A DNA stretch of 64,000 nt from Actinokineospora enzanensis DSM 44649 (GTDB lineage: Bacteria > Actinomycetota > Actinomycetes > Mycobacteriales > Pseudonocardiaceae). Under the pieces are notes generated by a model. That model had not been told where the DNA came from. It did no database searches and worked only from the letters and a program-made list of their open reading frames with translations. Location of the stretch: contig NZ_KB894424.1 of assembly GCF_000374445.1 (NCBI RefSeq), forward strand, positions 62,001 through 126,000, written 5' to 3'. Positions 33,841 to 43,461 of this stretch are shown here, piece after piece. The position numbers and the translations under genes are program-made. Position 1 is the first letter of the stretch; each line of letters begins with the position of its first letter.

Positions 33841-34633
33841 CCTGCACCACCAGCTTCCGCACCGCGCGAGCCTGCGCCCACTTGCACACCAGCAGCAGAA
33901 TCCCCACCCACGCCACCTGCCCCACACACACGAGCAGCGCATTGCCGATACCGCCGCGCTCGACCATCACGTCCAGTGGCCCCTGCATCAGCCCCGGGAA
34001 CGGTGTGGCCACCCACAGCGCGGTGCTCAACCAGCCGGGCAGCACCGCCAGCGGGAAATACAGCCCACTGGCGAAACCGGACACGAACACCCAGAACACC
34101 GTCACGCCCCGGATGTCCAGCAGCCAGAACGCACTGAGCCCGATGAGGTAGCGGCAACAGAAGCTGATGAGCACAGCCGCCAGGGTGGACAACGCGAACA
34201 GTGCATAGGTCACCGCGTGCTGCGGCCGATAAAGACCGAAGGCGATGGCACCGATCAGCGTGGGGACCAGGAACCGGGTCAGCACCATGAAGCAGGCGCG
34301 GCCGAGCTCACCCCACAGATATGTCCACAGTGGATCGACCGGGCGCAGCAGGTCGGCCACCACGTCCCCGGAGCGCACCCGTTCGGCCAGGTCGAGCTGG
34401 TCCCAGCTGGCCACGACGGCCAGCAGGCCCTGCCCCATCCACACGTACGTGGCCAGCTCCGGCCCGCCGTACCCGGCGACCGTCCCGCCCGCGGTGGCGG
34501 CGACGGAGAGCAGGATGTAGCAACGGAGGAAGCCGAAGACGGTGTTGGTGAACGCGCCCGCGACCGTGGCCTGCCGGTAGGTCGCGTAGCGGCGGAACCC
34601 GGCCGAGGTCAGCGCGAGCTGCACACGCGGCAT
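33833..34633 (-). CDS. ABC-2 family transporter permease, first
   Basis: A 266-residue protein with six helices, starting 'MPRVQLALTSAGFRRYATYR'. 'YVWMGQGLLAVVASW' (residue 63), 'RSGDVVADLLRPVDPLW' (87) and 'FPGLMQGPLDVMVERGG' (218) fit the ABC-2 family permeases that work with the LSLGQRMR-type ATPase. First gene of the three-gene export operon, divergent from the PfkB kinase with 102 bases between starts. Confidence 0.9.
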   Translation of the reverse strand: MPRVQLALTSAGFRRYATYRQATVAGAFTNTVFGFLRCYILLSVAATAGGTVAGYGGPELATYVWMGQGLLAVVASWDQLDLAERVRSGDVVADLLRPVDPLWTYLWGELGRACFMVLTRFLVPTLIGAIAFGLYRPQHAVTYALFALSTLAAVLISFCCRYLIGLSAFWLLDIRGVTVFWVFVSGFASGLYFPLAVLPGWLSTALWVATPFPGLMQGPLDVMVERGGIGNALLVCVGQVAWVGILLLVCKWAQARAVRKLVVQGG

Positions 34634-34735
34634 TGCGACTCCTCGGCAGGGGGGCTTTGACCGCGGACGCGGCGATCAAGAGGAGTTTCTACCCTAGGCG
34701 GGCCGAACGCGCGAAGCCATTTCCGGGAGGGCGAG

Positions 34736-35572
34736 ATGCTGGTGGTCGTGGGGGACGCGGCGCTCGACGTCGTCGCCCGGCACACGGGACCGATCGCGGC
34801 CGGGGACGACACGCTCGCCCGCGTCACGCTCACCGCGGGCGGGGCGGGCGCGAACGCGGCGGCCTGGCTGGCCCACCTGGGCGCGGACGTGACCCTGGTG
34901 TCCCGCGTCGGCGCGGACGCGGCGGCGGCGCAGCTGCGGGAGGAGCTGACCGCGCGTGGCGTGCGGTGCGCGTTCACGGTCGACGCGGAGGCCACGACGG
35001 GATGCGTGGTGGTGTTGGTGGACGAGACGGGTCAGCGCACGATGCTGCCCGACCGGGGCGCGAACGGGCGGCTGCGGTCCGCGGACGTGGACCTGACCGG
35101 CGCGCGACACGTGCACCTGTCCGGATATGTCCTGTTGGAGAAGAGTTCCCGACAGGCCGGTGTGGAGATACTGGCGGCGGCGCGCGCGGCAGGCGCGACA
35201 ACATCCGTGGATCCACAATCCGCATCACTACTCGGCGACGGGTCGTCGTTCCTCGCTGCCGTACAGGGGGTGGATCTGTTGCTGCCCAACGCGGAAGAGC
35301 TCCGAGTGCTGGGTGATTCACACGTGCTGGACACGGTGGGAGCGGTCGCGGTGACCGATGGCGCGGCCGGTGCGCGGTGGATCGAACACTCGGGCACGGT
35401 GCGCGTACCGGCGCGCGCGGTCGAGTGCGTGGACACCACCGGCGCGGGTGACGCGTTCAACGCCGGACTGTTGCACGCGTGGCTGTCCGGCGAGTCCCGG
35501 GAATCGGCGCTGGCCGCGGGCGTCGCGGCGGGTACACGCGCGGTGTCGCAGGTGGGCGCGCAGCCGCGTTAG
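34736..35572 (+). CDS. PfkB-family carbohydrate kinase (possible pseudouridine kinase)
   Basis: Phosphorylates a sugar or nucleoside with ATP; 278 residues. 'GGAGANAAAWLAHLGADVTL' (residue 36) is PfkB signature 1 and 'DTTGAGDAFNAGLLHAW' (232) is signature 2 with the catalytic Asp. In many actinomycetes such a kinase lies beside psuG and makes its substrate; here an exporter operon separates the two. Ribokinase-type substrates cannot be ruled out. The stop overlaps the convergent DUF3099 gene by 4 bases. Confidence 0.88.
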   Translation: MLVVVGDAALDVVARHTGPIAAGDDTLARVTLTAGGAGANAAAWLAHLGADVTLVSRVGADAAAAQLREELTARGVRCAFTVDAEATTGCVVVLVDETGQRTMLPDRGANGRLRSADVDLTGARHVHLSGYVLLEKSSRQAGVEILAAARAAGATTSVDPQSASLLGDGSSFLAAVQGVDLLLPNAEELRVLGDSHVLDTVGAVAVTDGAAGARWIEHSGTVRVPARAVECVDTTGAGDAFNAGLLHAWLSGESRESALAAGVAAGTRAVSQVGAQPR

Positions 35573-35877
35573 CCGCCCTCGACGACCCGGCGGTTCTCGA
35601 TCGCGCGGGCGTCGCGCTGGTAGCGGTTGACCTTCTCCACCTTGCGCGGCGCCCGGTCGTTGGCGATGAGCACCGCCATCCAGGGCAGCGGGATGGACAG
35701 CGCCACGAACCCCAGCGCCAGCCACCAGGTGTGGTGGAACAGCCCGGCCAGCAGCAGACACGGCAGCCGCAGCCCCATCATGATCATGTACTTGCGCTTG
35801 CGCGCGGCGAACTGCTCCTCGTACGACGGCGCGGCCTCGGTGATCAGAACCGGGGTGTCGTCCCGCTCGGCGCCCAT
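35569..35877 (-). CDS. DUF3099 membrane protein
   Basis: A 102-residue protein: 'APSYEEQFAARKRKYMIMMG' (residue 16), then two membrane helices (about 34-52 and 54-72), then a basic tail 'NDRAPRKVEKVNRYQRDARA'. The DUF3099 pattern is clear; the function is unknown. The mycobacterial counterpart lies next to sigB. It is convergent with the PfkB gene with a 4-base overlap and divergent from the methyltransferase. Confidence 0.88.
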   Translation of the reverse strand: MGAERDDTPVLITEAAPSYEEQFAARKRKYMIMMGLRLPCLLLAGLFHHTWWLALGFVALSIPLPWMAVLIANDRAPRKVEKVNRYQRDARAIENRRVVEGG

Positions 35878-35982
35878 CACGACACCACCTCCGTCCCCCA
35901 TCCTCTCACCTCGGCGCGGCAACTGCGCCATACGGGTATTTGTCGGTCGAAATCCGTCGCACAGCCGGTACAAAGAGTGGCT

Positions 35983-36486
35983 ATGACGGGATTCGCGGTC
36001 GAGGGCTTCGGCGCACCTACCCGACACCGCATGGCCGAGGCCAACCTGGCCCGCCATCTGACCACCCCGGCCCGCGTCCTGGACGTCGCGGGCGGCCGCG
36101 GCGAGGACGGCGTGCCGCTGGCCGCGCTCGGCCACGAGGTCACCATCCTGGACCCGGCGGGCGCGGTCCTCACCGGCGCGCTCGCGCACGCCTATGCCCG
36201 CGGTGTGACCGTGCACGTGGTGCAGGCGGCCGCCGAGGACGCCCCGGACCTGTTCCGGGCCTGCGACTTCGACGTGGTCCTCTGCCACGACCTGCTGCAC
36301 TACGCCGAGGACCCGATCGGCCTGCTGCGCGCCGTGACCACCCCGCTGCGCCCCGGCGGCCTGCTGTCCGTGCTCGGCCCGCTCCTGTCCGCCCAGGAGG
36401 CCCGCGACGCGGTCCAGGCGATCGGCGCGGAGATCATCGCCCGCTACCGCCTCCCCGGCCACTACCACCTCCTGGCCCGCGTCTGA
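35983..36486 (+). CDS. small class I SAM-dependent methyltransferase
   Basis: A 167-residue protein. 'ARVLDVAGGRGEDGVPLAAL' (residue 29) is motif I with an Ala for the usual Gly/Cys; 'VTILDPAG' (54) gives the acidic residue of motif II; 'FDVVLCHDLLHYAEDP' (91) and 'LRPGGLLSVLG' (120) follow. It resembles the Methyltransf_11/SmtA-like group but is short, lacking the last strand pair and any substrate domain. The substrate is unknown. The gene ends 85 bases before hicB. Confidence 0.78.
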   Translation: MTGFAVEGFGAPTRHRMAEANLARHLTTPARVLDVAGGRGEDGVPLAALGHEVTILDPAGAVLTGALAHAYARGVTVHVVQAAAEDAPDLFRACDFDVVLCHDLLHYAEDPIGLLRAVTTPLRPGGLLSVLGPLLSAQEARDAVQAIGAEIIARYRLPGHYHLLARV

Positions 36487-36506
36487 CCAGCACCTTCCCC
36501 TGGCCT

Positions 36507-36575
36507 GTTGACTTGCCTAGCGGAACCGAGCGCAGCATCCTGAAGCAGGCTGGCATCGGCAGGAGGGCACCGTGA
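36507..36575 (+). pseudogene. hicA remnant (C-terminal codons only)
   Basis: In the frame ending at TGA 36573-36575 the residues 'VDLPSGTERSILKQAGI' match the conserved C-terminal end of HicA toxins ('..IPKGTLRSILKQAGL..'). The usual first part of HicA (GHHH-type motif and double-stranded RNA-binding fold) is absent; sequence before it is the end of the methyltransferase gene. The TGA overlaps the hicB GTG (GTGA), as in intact hicAB. A deletion probably removed the toxin and left this end. Confidence 0.65.
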
Positions 36576-36790
36576 CCAACTTCGTGATCATCATCGAGCG
36601 TGCCGAGGACGGCGGTTTCGGCGCGTGGTGCCCCGACCTGCCGGGCTGTGTCGCGCTCGCCGACACCTACGACGAGACGGTCGCGGAGATGCGGACGGCG
36701 ATCGAGTTCCACCTGCGCGGCATGCGGGAGAGCGGCGAGCCGGTCCCGGTGCCGACCGCGGTCGGTGCCGCGATGGTGGCGGCTGCCTGA
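36572..36790 (+). CDS. hicB: HicB-family antitoxin, orphan
   Basis: A 72-residue protein 'MTNFVIIIERAEDGGFGAWC' with 'PDLPGCVALADTYDETVAEM' and 'AIEFHLRGMRESGEPVP', the HicB partial-RNase-H fold. The C-terminal DNA-binding domain found in longer HicB is absent; the chain ends 'TAVGAAMVAAA'. GTG 36572 with 'ggaggg' upstream. HicB normally neutralises HicA, but only a remnant of hicA precedes it. Confidence 0.9.
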   Translation: MTNFVIIIERAEDGGFGAWCPDLPGCVALADTYDETVAEMRTAIEFHLRGMRESGEPVPVPTAVGAAMVAAA

Positions 36791-36825
36791 TCGGCCCCGC
36801 CCCCGGGGCGTGCGAGCATTCCGGG

Positions 36826-38322
36826 GTGCTTCCCCATTTCACGAACGAGTTCTGCGCCCGGCTGCGCGACACCCTGCGCGAGATCGGCTACGACGCCGAC
36901 GGTGTGGTGGCCGCGTTGGGCGACCAGGCGCACGCCGCGTTGGGCCGGGGTGAGCCCGAGCCCGCGCGGCGGGCCACCGCCGACGGGTCGTCGTTGGCGA
37001 CGCTCATCCGGTTGTTCCTGGTCGGGGACGCGGTCCCGGCCGACCGGGTGCGCCGGGCGCTGTCCGGGGCCGTGCTCGACGAGGCCGCCGCCATCGGGCT
37101 GGTCGCGCTCGACGGCGACACCGCGCGCGCCGGGCTCGACCTGCGCCCGTTCGGGGACGAGCAGGGCTCGTGGTGGGTGGTGGCCGATCTGGACGCCGAC
37201 CAGGCCGGGCGGCCGGTCGGGATGGACCACGTGCTGGGGATCGGGCACGCGTCGTTGAGCCTGGCGCGGGCGACGCTGCGCAGGCCGGTGGGGTCGCTGC
37301 TGGACCTGGGTACCGGGTGCGGGGTGCAGGCGCTGCAGGCGAGCAGGCATGCGGCGCGGATCACCGCGACCGACCTGTCCGAGCGGTGCCTGGCGCTGGC
37401 GTCGGCCACGTTCCGGCTCAACGAGATCGAGGTCGAGACCGCGCGCGGGTCGTGGTTCGAGCCGGTCGCGGGCAGGCGGTTCGACCAGGTGGTGTGCAAT
37501 CCGCCGTTCGTGGTGGGGCCGCCGCGGGTCGACTACGTGTACCGCGACTCCGGGCTGGCGGGCGACGACGCGAGCGCGCTGGTCGTGCGCGGACTGCCGG
37601 ACGTGCTCGCGCCGGGCGGGGTCGGGCAGCTGCTCGCGTCCTGGCTGCACCGGCGCGGCGAGGACTGGGCCGACCGGGTCGCGTCCTGGCTGCCGGACGA
37701 GGGCGTGGACGCCTGGTTCGTGCAGCGGGACGTGGCCGAGCCCGCCATGTACGTGGGCACCTGGCTGCGCGACGCCGGGATCGACCCGCGCTCGGCGGCG
37801 GGCTCGGCGCAGGCGTCGGCCTGGCTGGACTGGTTCGCCGAGCACGACGTGGTCGGCATCGGGTTCGGGTTCGTCACGCTGCGCACCACCGACACCGACA
37901 CCGAGCTGGCCTGCGAGGACCTGCGGCACGCGTTCGACGACCCGCTGGGCCCGGAGGCGGGCGGCTGGCTGGACCGGGTGGCCTGGCTGCGCGCGCACGC
38001 CGACCCGAAACGGCTGCTGTCCACGACGTTCGTGGTGCCCGACACGGTCGTGCTGGAGCAGGTGTCCGAGCCCGGCGACACCGGCTGGCGGGAGGTGGTG
38101 CGCAGGCTGCACCGCACCGACGGGCCGGGCTGGCAGCAGGAGACCGACGAGCTTGTCTCCGCGCTGCTGGCGGGCTGCCGCGGCCACCTGCCGCTGGCCG
38201 AGCTGCTGGCGCTGCTGGGCATCGCGCACGACCTGTCCGCGGACGCGGTGGTCGCGGCGGCGCTGCCGGTCGTGGCCGATCTGGTCACGCACGGCATGCT
38301 GCTGCCCAAGGAGCTCGCGTGA
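36826..38322 (+). CDS. HemK-like class I SAM methyltransferase (DUF7059/DUF7782 type)
   Basis: A 498-residue protein. The N-terminal 140 residues form a helical domain (DUF7059-like). The methyltransferase core has 'LLDLGTGCGVQALQASRHA' (residue 162; motif I), 'ITATDLSERCLALA' (183) and the catalytic 'VVCNPPFVVGPPR' (223), the N-P-P-F motif of enzymes that methylate amide or exocyclic amine nitrogens. A C-terminal winged-helix-like part follows (DUF7782-like; to 498). Target may be a protein glutamine, RNA or DNA base; unknown. The stop overlaps the dtd start (GTGA). Confidence 0.86.
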   Translation: MLPHFTNEFCARLRDTLREIGYDADGVVAALGDQAHAALGRGEPEPARRATADGSSLATLIRLFLVGDAVPADRVRRALSGAVLDEAAAIGLVALDGDTARAGLDLRPFGDEQGSWWVVADLDADQAGRPVGMDHVLGIGHASLSLARATLRRPVGSLLDLGTGCGVQALQASRHAARITATDLSERCLALASATFRLNEIEVETARGSWFEPVAGRRFDQVVCNPPFVVGPPRVDYVYRDSGLAGDDASALVVRGLPDVLAPGGVGQLLASWLHRRGEDWADRVASWLPDEGVDAWFVQRDVAEPAMYVGTWLRDAGIDPRSAAGSAQASAWLDWFAEHDVVGIGFGFVTLRTTDTDTELACEDLRHAFDDPLGPEAGGWLDRVAWLRAHADPKRLLSTTFVVPDTVVLEQVSEPGDTGWREVVRRLHRTDGPGWQQETDELVSALLAGCRGHLPLAELLALLGIAHDLSADAVVAAALPVVADLVTHGMLLPKELA

Positions 38323-38744
38323 GGGCGGTGGTGGCGCGGGTCACCCGGGCGTCCGTCACGGTCGGCGACGAGGTGGTCGGGCGGATCGACGAGCCCGGCC
38401 TGCTGGTACTGCTCGGCGTGCACATAGCGGATACACCGGACAAAGCGGTGACGATGGCCCGCAAGTTGCACGAGCTGCGCGTGCTGCGGGACGAGGAGTC
38501 CTGCGCCACCACCGGCGCACCCTTGCTCTTGGTGAGCCAATTCACACTGCACGGGGACACCCGCAAGGGTCGCCGCCCGTCGTGGACCGCGGCCGCCCGA
38601 CCGGAGCACGCGGAGCCGCTGGTCTCCGCCACGGTCGCCGAACTGCGGGCGCGCGGCGCCCGGGTGGCCACCGGCCGGTTCGGCGCGATGATGGCGGTGG
38701 AGAGCGTCAACGATGGGCCCTTCACCGTTTTGATTGACACCTGA
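38319..38744 (+). CDS. dtd: D-aminoacyl-tRNA deacylase
   Basis: Removes D-amino acids (and glycine from tRNA-Ala) mischarged onto tRNA. The 141-residue length is usual. Both family motifs are intact: '[17 protein letters not shown]' (residue 77; catalytic Thr) and '[19 protein letters not shown]' (122; Gly-Pro cross-subunit motif). GTG 38319 overlaps the preceding methyltransferase stop, so translation is coupled. Confidence 0.97.
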   Translation: MRAVVARVTRASVTVGDEVVGRIDEPGLLVLLGVHIADTPDKAVTMARKLHELRVLRDEESCATTGAPLLLVSQFTLHGDTRKGRRPSWTAAARPEHAEPLVSATVAELRARGARVATGRFGAMMAVESVNDGPFTVLIDT

Positions 38745-38951
38745 CCGGGGACACCGACAACACACCGTCGTCGTTGGACGGTCACCTCACCCGCAAGGCT
38801 GATACCGAAGTGCACCCGAAGGAGGATGTGACACCGCAATCTCCAATGCCACCGTGGGTTCCGATGACCAGTGCCGACTTCTCAGCGAAACCTCAGGTAA
38901 ACCTGAGCAACGCTCCGCTCGTCGGAGGCGTCATCACCAGTGGGGAAACGC

Positions 38952-38978
38952 GGGAACGATTCCACGCCCCGCGACGTT
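38952..38978 (+). promoter_or_regulatory. SigH/SigR/SigE-type promoter of sigB
   Basis: 'gggaac' at 38952-38957, an 18-base spacer and 'gtt' at 38976-38978 match the -35/-10 consensus of the redox and envelope-stress ECF sigma factors of actinobacteria (GGGAAY-N18-GTT). It lies 38 bases before the sigB ATG. M. tuberculosis sigB is known to be transcribed from SigE/SigH promoters of this form. Confidence 0.8.
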
Positions 38979-39016
38979 TCACAGGCAGAACCACCGTGAC
39001 AGGGGGAGGGAGCACC

Positions 39017-39991
<975 letters not shown>

Positions 39992-40567
39992 CGACGACGC
40001 AGGCTCACACCTGCACTGACTGACGACGGGTGACCGGGCACCGCGCGAACGGTCCCGGCACACCGGCGTCACTCTGATAGCGGCGTTGACATGTGACCCC
40101 AGTCACGGCAGCGTAGTCGGCACAGGACCACGCGGTGCGGAACAGCAACCAGAGTCCGCGACCGCTCACCACGGGAGGTCGGGACGGCCGGGGGCCGCCC
40201 CGGCCTTCCGGCCTGACCCCCCATGTTCGCGGAAATCGCTCACCTGGTGGCCTTCAGGTGTTGTCTCTGGGGGCCGAGCCCCCAGGCCCCCACGGTGCGA
40301 GCTTCGTACGTTGGCGGGCGCTGGGCGCGATGCCAGCGAACCAGCGGGCAGATCGCCGCAAGCTTCGTACGTTGACGGGCGCTAGGCACGATGCCAGCGA
40401 ACCAGCGGGCAGATCGCCGCAAGCTTCGTACGTTGACGGGCGCTAGGCACGATGCCAGCGAACCAGCGGGCGGATCGCTGCGCTCCCGAGGGGGCGGGTA
40501 ACGCGTGGTGGGGGTGCCCTCTTGATTGCGCTTGGGCGATTCTCTTTGTGGGATTTCCTTGGTGGAT
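39992..40567. other. 576-base intergenic region with GC-rich, non-coding character
   Basis: Between sigB and the minus-strand XRE gene there is no frame with coding bias. It contains the 61-base tandem repeat at 40301-40480 and, just before it, 'gggccgagcccccaggcccccac', which can fold. A 'gttgacatgtgac' near 40085 resembles a -35. Nothing else is seen. Confidence 0.6.
40301..40480. repeat. tandem repeat, about three units of 61 bp
   Basis: Units begin 'gcttcgtacgtt' at 40301, 40362 and 40423. Units 2 and 3 are nearly identical; unit 1 differs at a few positions; the end of unit 3 diverges. Each contains 'gatgccagcgaaccagcggg'. No frame with codon bias runs through it. Confidence 0.88.
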
Positions 40568-40990
40568 CTAGGAGGGTGGGGGTTTGGGGAAGTTTACTTC
40601 CACGGTGGATTGCAGGGTGTCCAGGCGGGTGTTCACCGAGGTGATGAACTCGTCCAGGCGGTGGGAGAGTTTGTCGAGGCTGTGGTGGATGGCGGCGAGG
40701 TTGCCGGGGATGTCCTCCGGCGCGCGGATCGGGGGCTCGTCCACGGGCTGAAGGCGGGTACCGGCGGCGAGCGAGCGCAGGTGTTCCGGGTGTAGTTCGA
40801 GGGCCTCGGAAACGGCGCGGAGAATGTGGTCGGCACGGTGACGTTGCCGTTTGTTGTACTGCAGTTCGGCGACGGTCGCCTTGGACACGCCGGAACGCTC
40901 GACCAGGGTGGCCTGGGTCATCCCGATCTCGGTCATGCGGGTCTGTATCGCGTCCGCGACCGCGGGCCAGTCCTCCGTCGCGGCTGCCAC
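40568..40990 (-). CDS. XRE-family DNA-binding protein with C-terminal coiled coil
   Basis: A 140-residue protein. The helix-turn-helix is at residues 10-65 ('MTQATLVERSGVSKATVAEL', then 'ILRAVSEALELHPEHL'). A proline-rich joint is followed by a heptad-like helix 'SLDKLSHRLDEFITSVNTRL' (residue 103), suggesting dimers through a coiled coil. GTG 40990 has 'aggag' 4 bases upstream. No signal for a partner toxin is beside it. Confidence 0.85.
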   Translation of the reverse strand: MAAATEDWPAVADAIQTRMTEIGMTQATLVERSGVSKATVAELQYNKRQRHRADHILRAVSEALELHPEHLRSLAAGTRLQPVDEPPIRAPEDIPGNLAAIHHSLDKLSHRLDEFITSVNTRLDTLQSTVEVNFPKPPPS

Positions 40991-41513
40991 AGAACTCCTT
41001 CGACTCCCGATGTCCGGTGGCCCGAGAATAGCGCTACCCATTTTTCGACATCGAGCGCCTTCGACATTCTTCCCACCCCCGGGAACCGTGGGATGAAATC
41101 ATCCCGATAAATAGCTTGAAATCATCTTCTCCTGTTGCGGTGGCGGTAAACCCGATGAGTGCGGCGGCTATTGCGCCGATGATCCGGATCAGCGTCGGAT
41201 GACGGCGCGTGAATCGGATTCGGGAGCCAGACGTGGGGTGTTCCGCCGACTGTTCGGCATGGTGGGAGTCGGAATGGCGGGTCGAGAGCGGTCGCTGCCC
41301 GGCGATGTGTCGGGCAGTGTGGGCGCGGCCTCGACCAGGACCGTGGGAGTACCGCGACAGCGAATGGGCGCTACGGGCGGCGCGCGGCCGGTGGCTGGGG
41401 CGGCACCGGGAGTGATCAGGGTGGTCAGGGCCACGTGTCGACCACCTGGCGCGGGCGGTTCGGCGGAGTACGTTTCAGGGAATCTCGGACGCGCGCAAGG
41501 GAGCCCGCACATC
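40991..41513. promoter_or_regulatory. 523-base divergent region between the XRE gene and fumarase
   Basis: No supported gene. 'gggatgaaatcatccc' (41090-41105) is a palindrome with 7-base arms, and 'tgaaatcatc' recurs at 41117-41126. The 41030-41130 stretch is the AT-richest in the neighbourhood ('gataaatag'), so promoters and an operator for the XRE protein probably lie here. The fumarase frame is open back to 41199, but the added 105 residues are Arg/Gly-rich without similarity to fumarase. Confidence 0.55.
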
Positions 41514-43175
41514 GTGACCGCCACCGCGAACTTCGACTACACCGACGTCCTGCCGCTCGGCCCGGACCGGACCACCGAGTACCGGCTGGTCAGCACCGAG
41601 GGGGTGCGGGTCGTGGAGGCCGCCGGGCGGCGCTTCCTTGAGGTCGACCCGACCGTCCTGACCGCGCTGGCCAAGGAGGCGGTCAAGGACATCCAGCACC
41701 TGCTGCGGTCCTCGCACCTGACCCAGCTCAAGGCCATCGTGGACGATCCGGAGGCGAGCGGCAACGACCGGTTCGTCGCGCTGGACCTGCTGCGCAACGC
41801 CTGCATCTCGGCGGGCGGCGTGCTGCCGATGTGCCAGGACACCGGCACCGCGATCGTCATGGGCAAGCGCACCGAGACCGTGCTGACCGGCGGCACCGAC
41901 GAGCAGGCGCTGGCACGCGGGATCTTCGAGGCGTACCAGGAGCTGAACCTGCGGTACTCGCAGATGGCCCCGGTGACCTTCTGGGACGAGAAGAACACCG
42001 GCACCAACCTGCCCGCGCAGATCGACATCCACACCAAGCCGGGCATCGACCCGGTGTACGAGCTGCTGTTCATGGCCAAGGGCGGCGGCTCGGCCAACAA
42101 GACCTTCCTGTACCAGGAGACGAAGGCGGTGCTGAACCCCAAGCGCCTCGCGTCGTTCCTCGACGAGAAGCTGCGCGGCCTGGGCACGGCGGCCTGCCCG
42201 CCGTACCACCTGGCCGTGGTGGTCGGCGGGTTGTCCGCGGAGCAGAACCTCAAGGTCGCCAAGCTGGCCTCGGCCCGCTACCTGGACACCCTGCCCACCG
42301 AGGGCTCCGCGCTCGGCCACGCGTTCCGCGACGTCGACCTGGAGCAGCAGGTGCTGGCGATGACCCGCGAGTTCGGCATCGGCGCCCAGTTCGGCGGCAA
42401 GTACTTCTGCCACGACGTCCGCGTCATCCGCCTCCCCCGGCACGGCGCGTCCTGCCCGGTCGGCATCGCGGTGTCCTGCTCGGCCGACCGCCAGGCCAAG
42501 GCCAAGATCACCCCGGACGGCGTCTTCCTGGAGCAGTTGGAACGCGACCCGGCCCGGTTCCTGCCCGACGTGCACGGCGAGGACCTGTCCGACGAGGTCG
42601 TCCGGATCGACCTGACCCGCCCGATGGACGAGATCCGCGCGACCCTGACCAAGCTGCCGGTGAAGACCCGCCTGTCGCTGACCGGCCCGCTGGTGGTGGC
42701 CCGCGACATCGCGCACGCCAAGATCAAGGAGCGGCTGGACGCGGGCGAGCCCATGCCCCAGTACCTGCGCGACCACCCGGTCTACTACGCGGGCCCGGCC
42801 AAGACCCCCGAGGGCTACGCGTCGGGTTCGTTCGGCCCCACCACCGCGGGCCGCATGGACTCCTACGTCGAACAGTTCCAGGCCGCGGGCGGCTCACTGG
42901 TCATGCTCGCCAAGGGCAACCGCTCCAAACAGGTCACCGACGCGTGCGCCACCCACGGCGGCTTCTACCTTGGCTCGATCGGCGGCCCGGCGGCCCGGCT
43001 GGCACAGGACTGCATCAAGAAGGTCGAGGTCCTGGAATACCCGGAGCTCGGCATGGAAGCGGTCTGGCGCATCGAGGTCGAGGACTTCCCGGCGTTCATC
43101 GTCGTGGACGACAAGGGCAACGACTTCTTCGCGGGCACCACGACGCCGACCCTCCAGATCTCCTTCCGTCGGTGA
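41514..43175 (+). CDS. fum: class I fumarate hydratase (Fe-S)
   Basis: Interconverts fumarate and malate in the TCA cycle using an oxygen-sensitive [4Fe-4S] cluster. It has 553 residues, as in E. coli FumA/FumB. Cluster cysteines are seen in '[15 protein letters not shown]' (residue 105) and '[18 protein letters not shown]' (311-322); the C-terminal beta domain has '[13 protein letters not shown]' and '[14 protein letters not shown]'. GTG 41514 is chosen as the N-terminus typical of the family; the ribosome site 'aaggga' is 13 bases upstream, a little far. Confidence 0.96.
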   Translation: MTATANFDYTDVLPLGPDRTTEYRLVSTEGVRVVEAAGRRFLEVDPTVLTALAKEAVKDIQHLLRSSHLTQLKAIVDDPEASGNDRFVALDLLRNACISAGGVLPMCQDTGTAIVMGKRTETVLTGGTDEQALARGIFEAYQELNLRYSQMAPVTFWDEKNTGTNLPAQIDIHTKPGIDPVYELLFMAKGGGSANKTFLYQETKAVLNPKRLASFLDEKLRGLGTAACPPYHLAVVVGGLSAEQNLKVAKLASARYLDTLPTEGSALGHAFRDVDLEQQVLAMTREFGIGAQFGGKYFCHDVRVIRLPRHGASCPVGIAVSCSADRQAKAKITPDGVFLEQLERDPARFLPDVHGEDLSDEVVRIDLTRPMDEIRATLTKLPVKTRLSLTGPLVVARDIAHAKIKERLDAGEPMPQYLRDHPVYYAGPAKTPEGYASGSFGPTTAGRMDSYVEQFQAAGGSLVMLAKGNRSKQVTDACATHGGFYLGSIGGPAARLAQDCIKKVEVLEYPELGMEAVWRIEVEDFPAFIVVDDKGNDFFAGTTTPTLQISFRR

Positions 43176-43415
43176 TTCCGCTGGTGGGGTCGCTCTTCTC
43201 GCGGCCCCACCCCAGTCCTTCCGACGGCAGAGGTCAGCTACGGATTCCGGGACAGGAATTGTCGGATAGGCGCCGGAATTGGAGAGCGGCAAGGTGAACC
43301 CATCCGTTCATCACGGCGCGGGCAAAAACGATATCGCCGGGCGCGACGAAAAACAGCCGGTGAATCCTGGAAATGGGCGTCACCGGCGGGAACCCGAGTG
43401 GGCGCTCGGGTCTGC

Positions 43416-43447
43416 GGCCGGGACAGGGCGCAGGGTCTGTCCCGGCC
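43416..43447. terminator. bidirectional hairpin after fumarase
   Basis: A perfect 11-bp stem (43416-43426 with 43437-43447) with a 10-base loop lies 14 bases from the stop of the convergent lipoprotein gene and 240 bases after the fumarase stop. Confidence 0.7.
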
Positions 43448-43461
43448 GGGCTTGCGGGGGA

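Noticed and set aside
35569-35572. Frameshift or annotation error at the PfkB/DUF3099 overlap
   Set aside because: A 4-base tail-to-tail overlap of two intact genes needs no error.
40301-40480. CRISPR array
   Set aside because: Repeats are contiguous 61-base units without unique spacers, and no cas genes are present.
41199-41513. 105-residue extension of fumarase
   Set aside because: Arg/Gly-rich, unlike any fumarase, and overlaps the AT-rich regulatory region; the family N-terminus starts at 41514.
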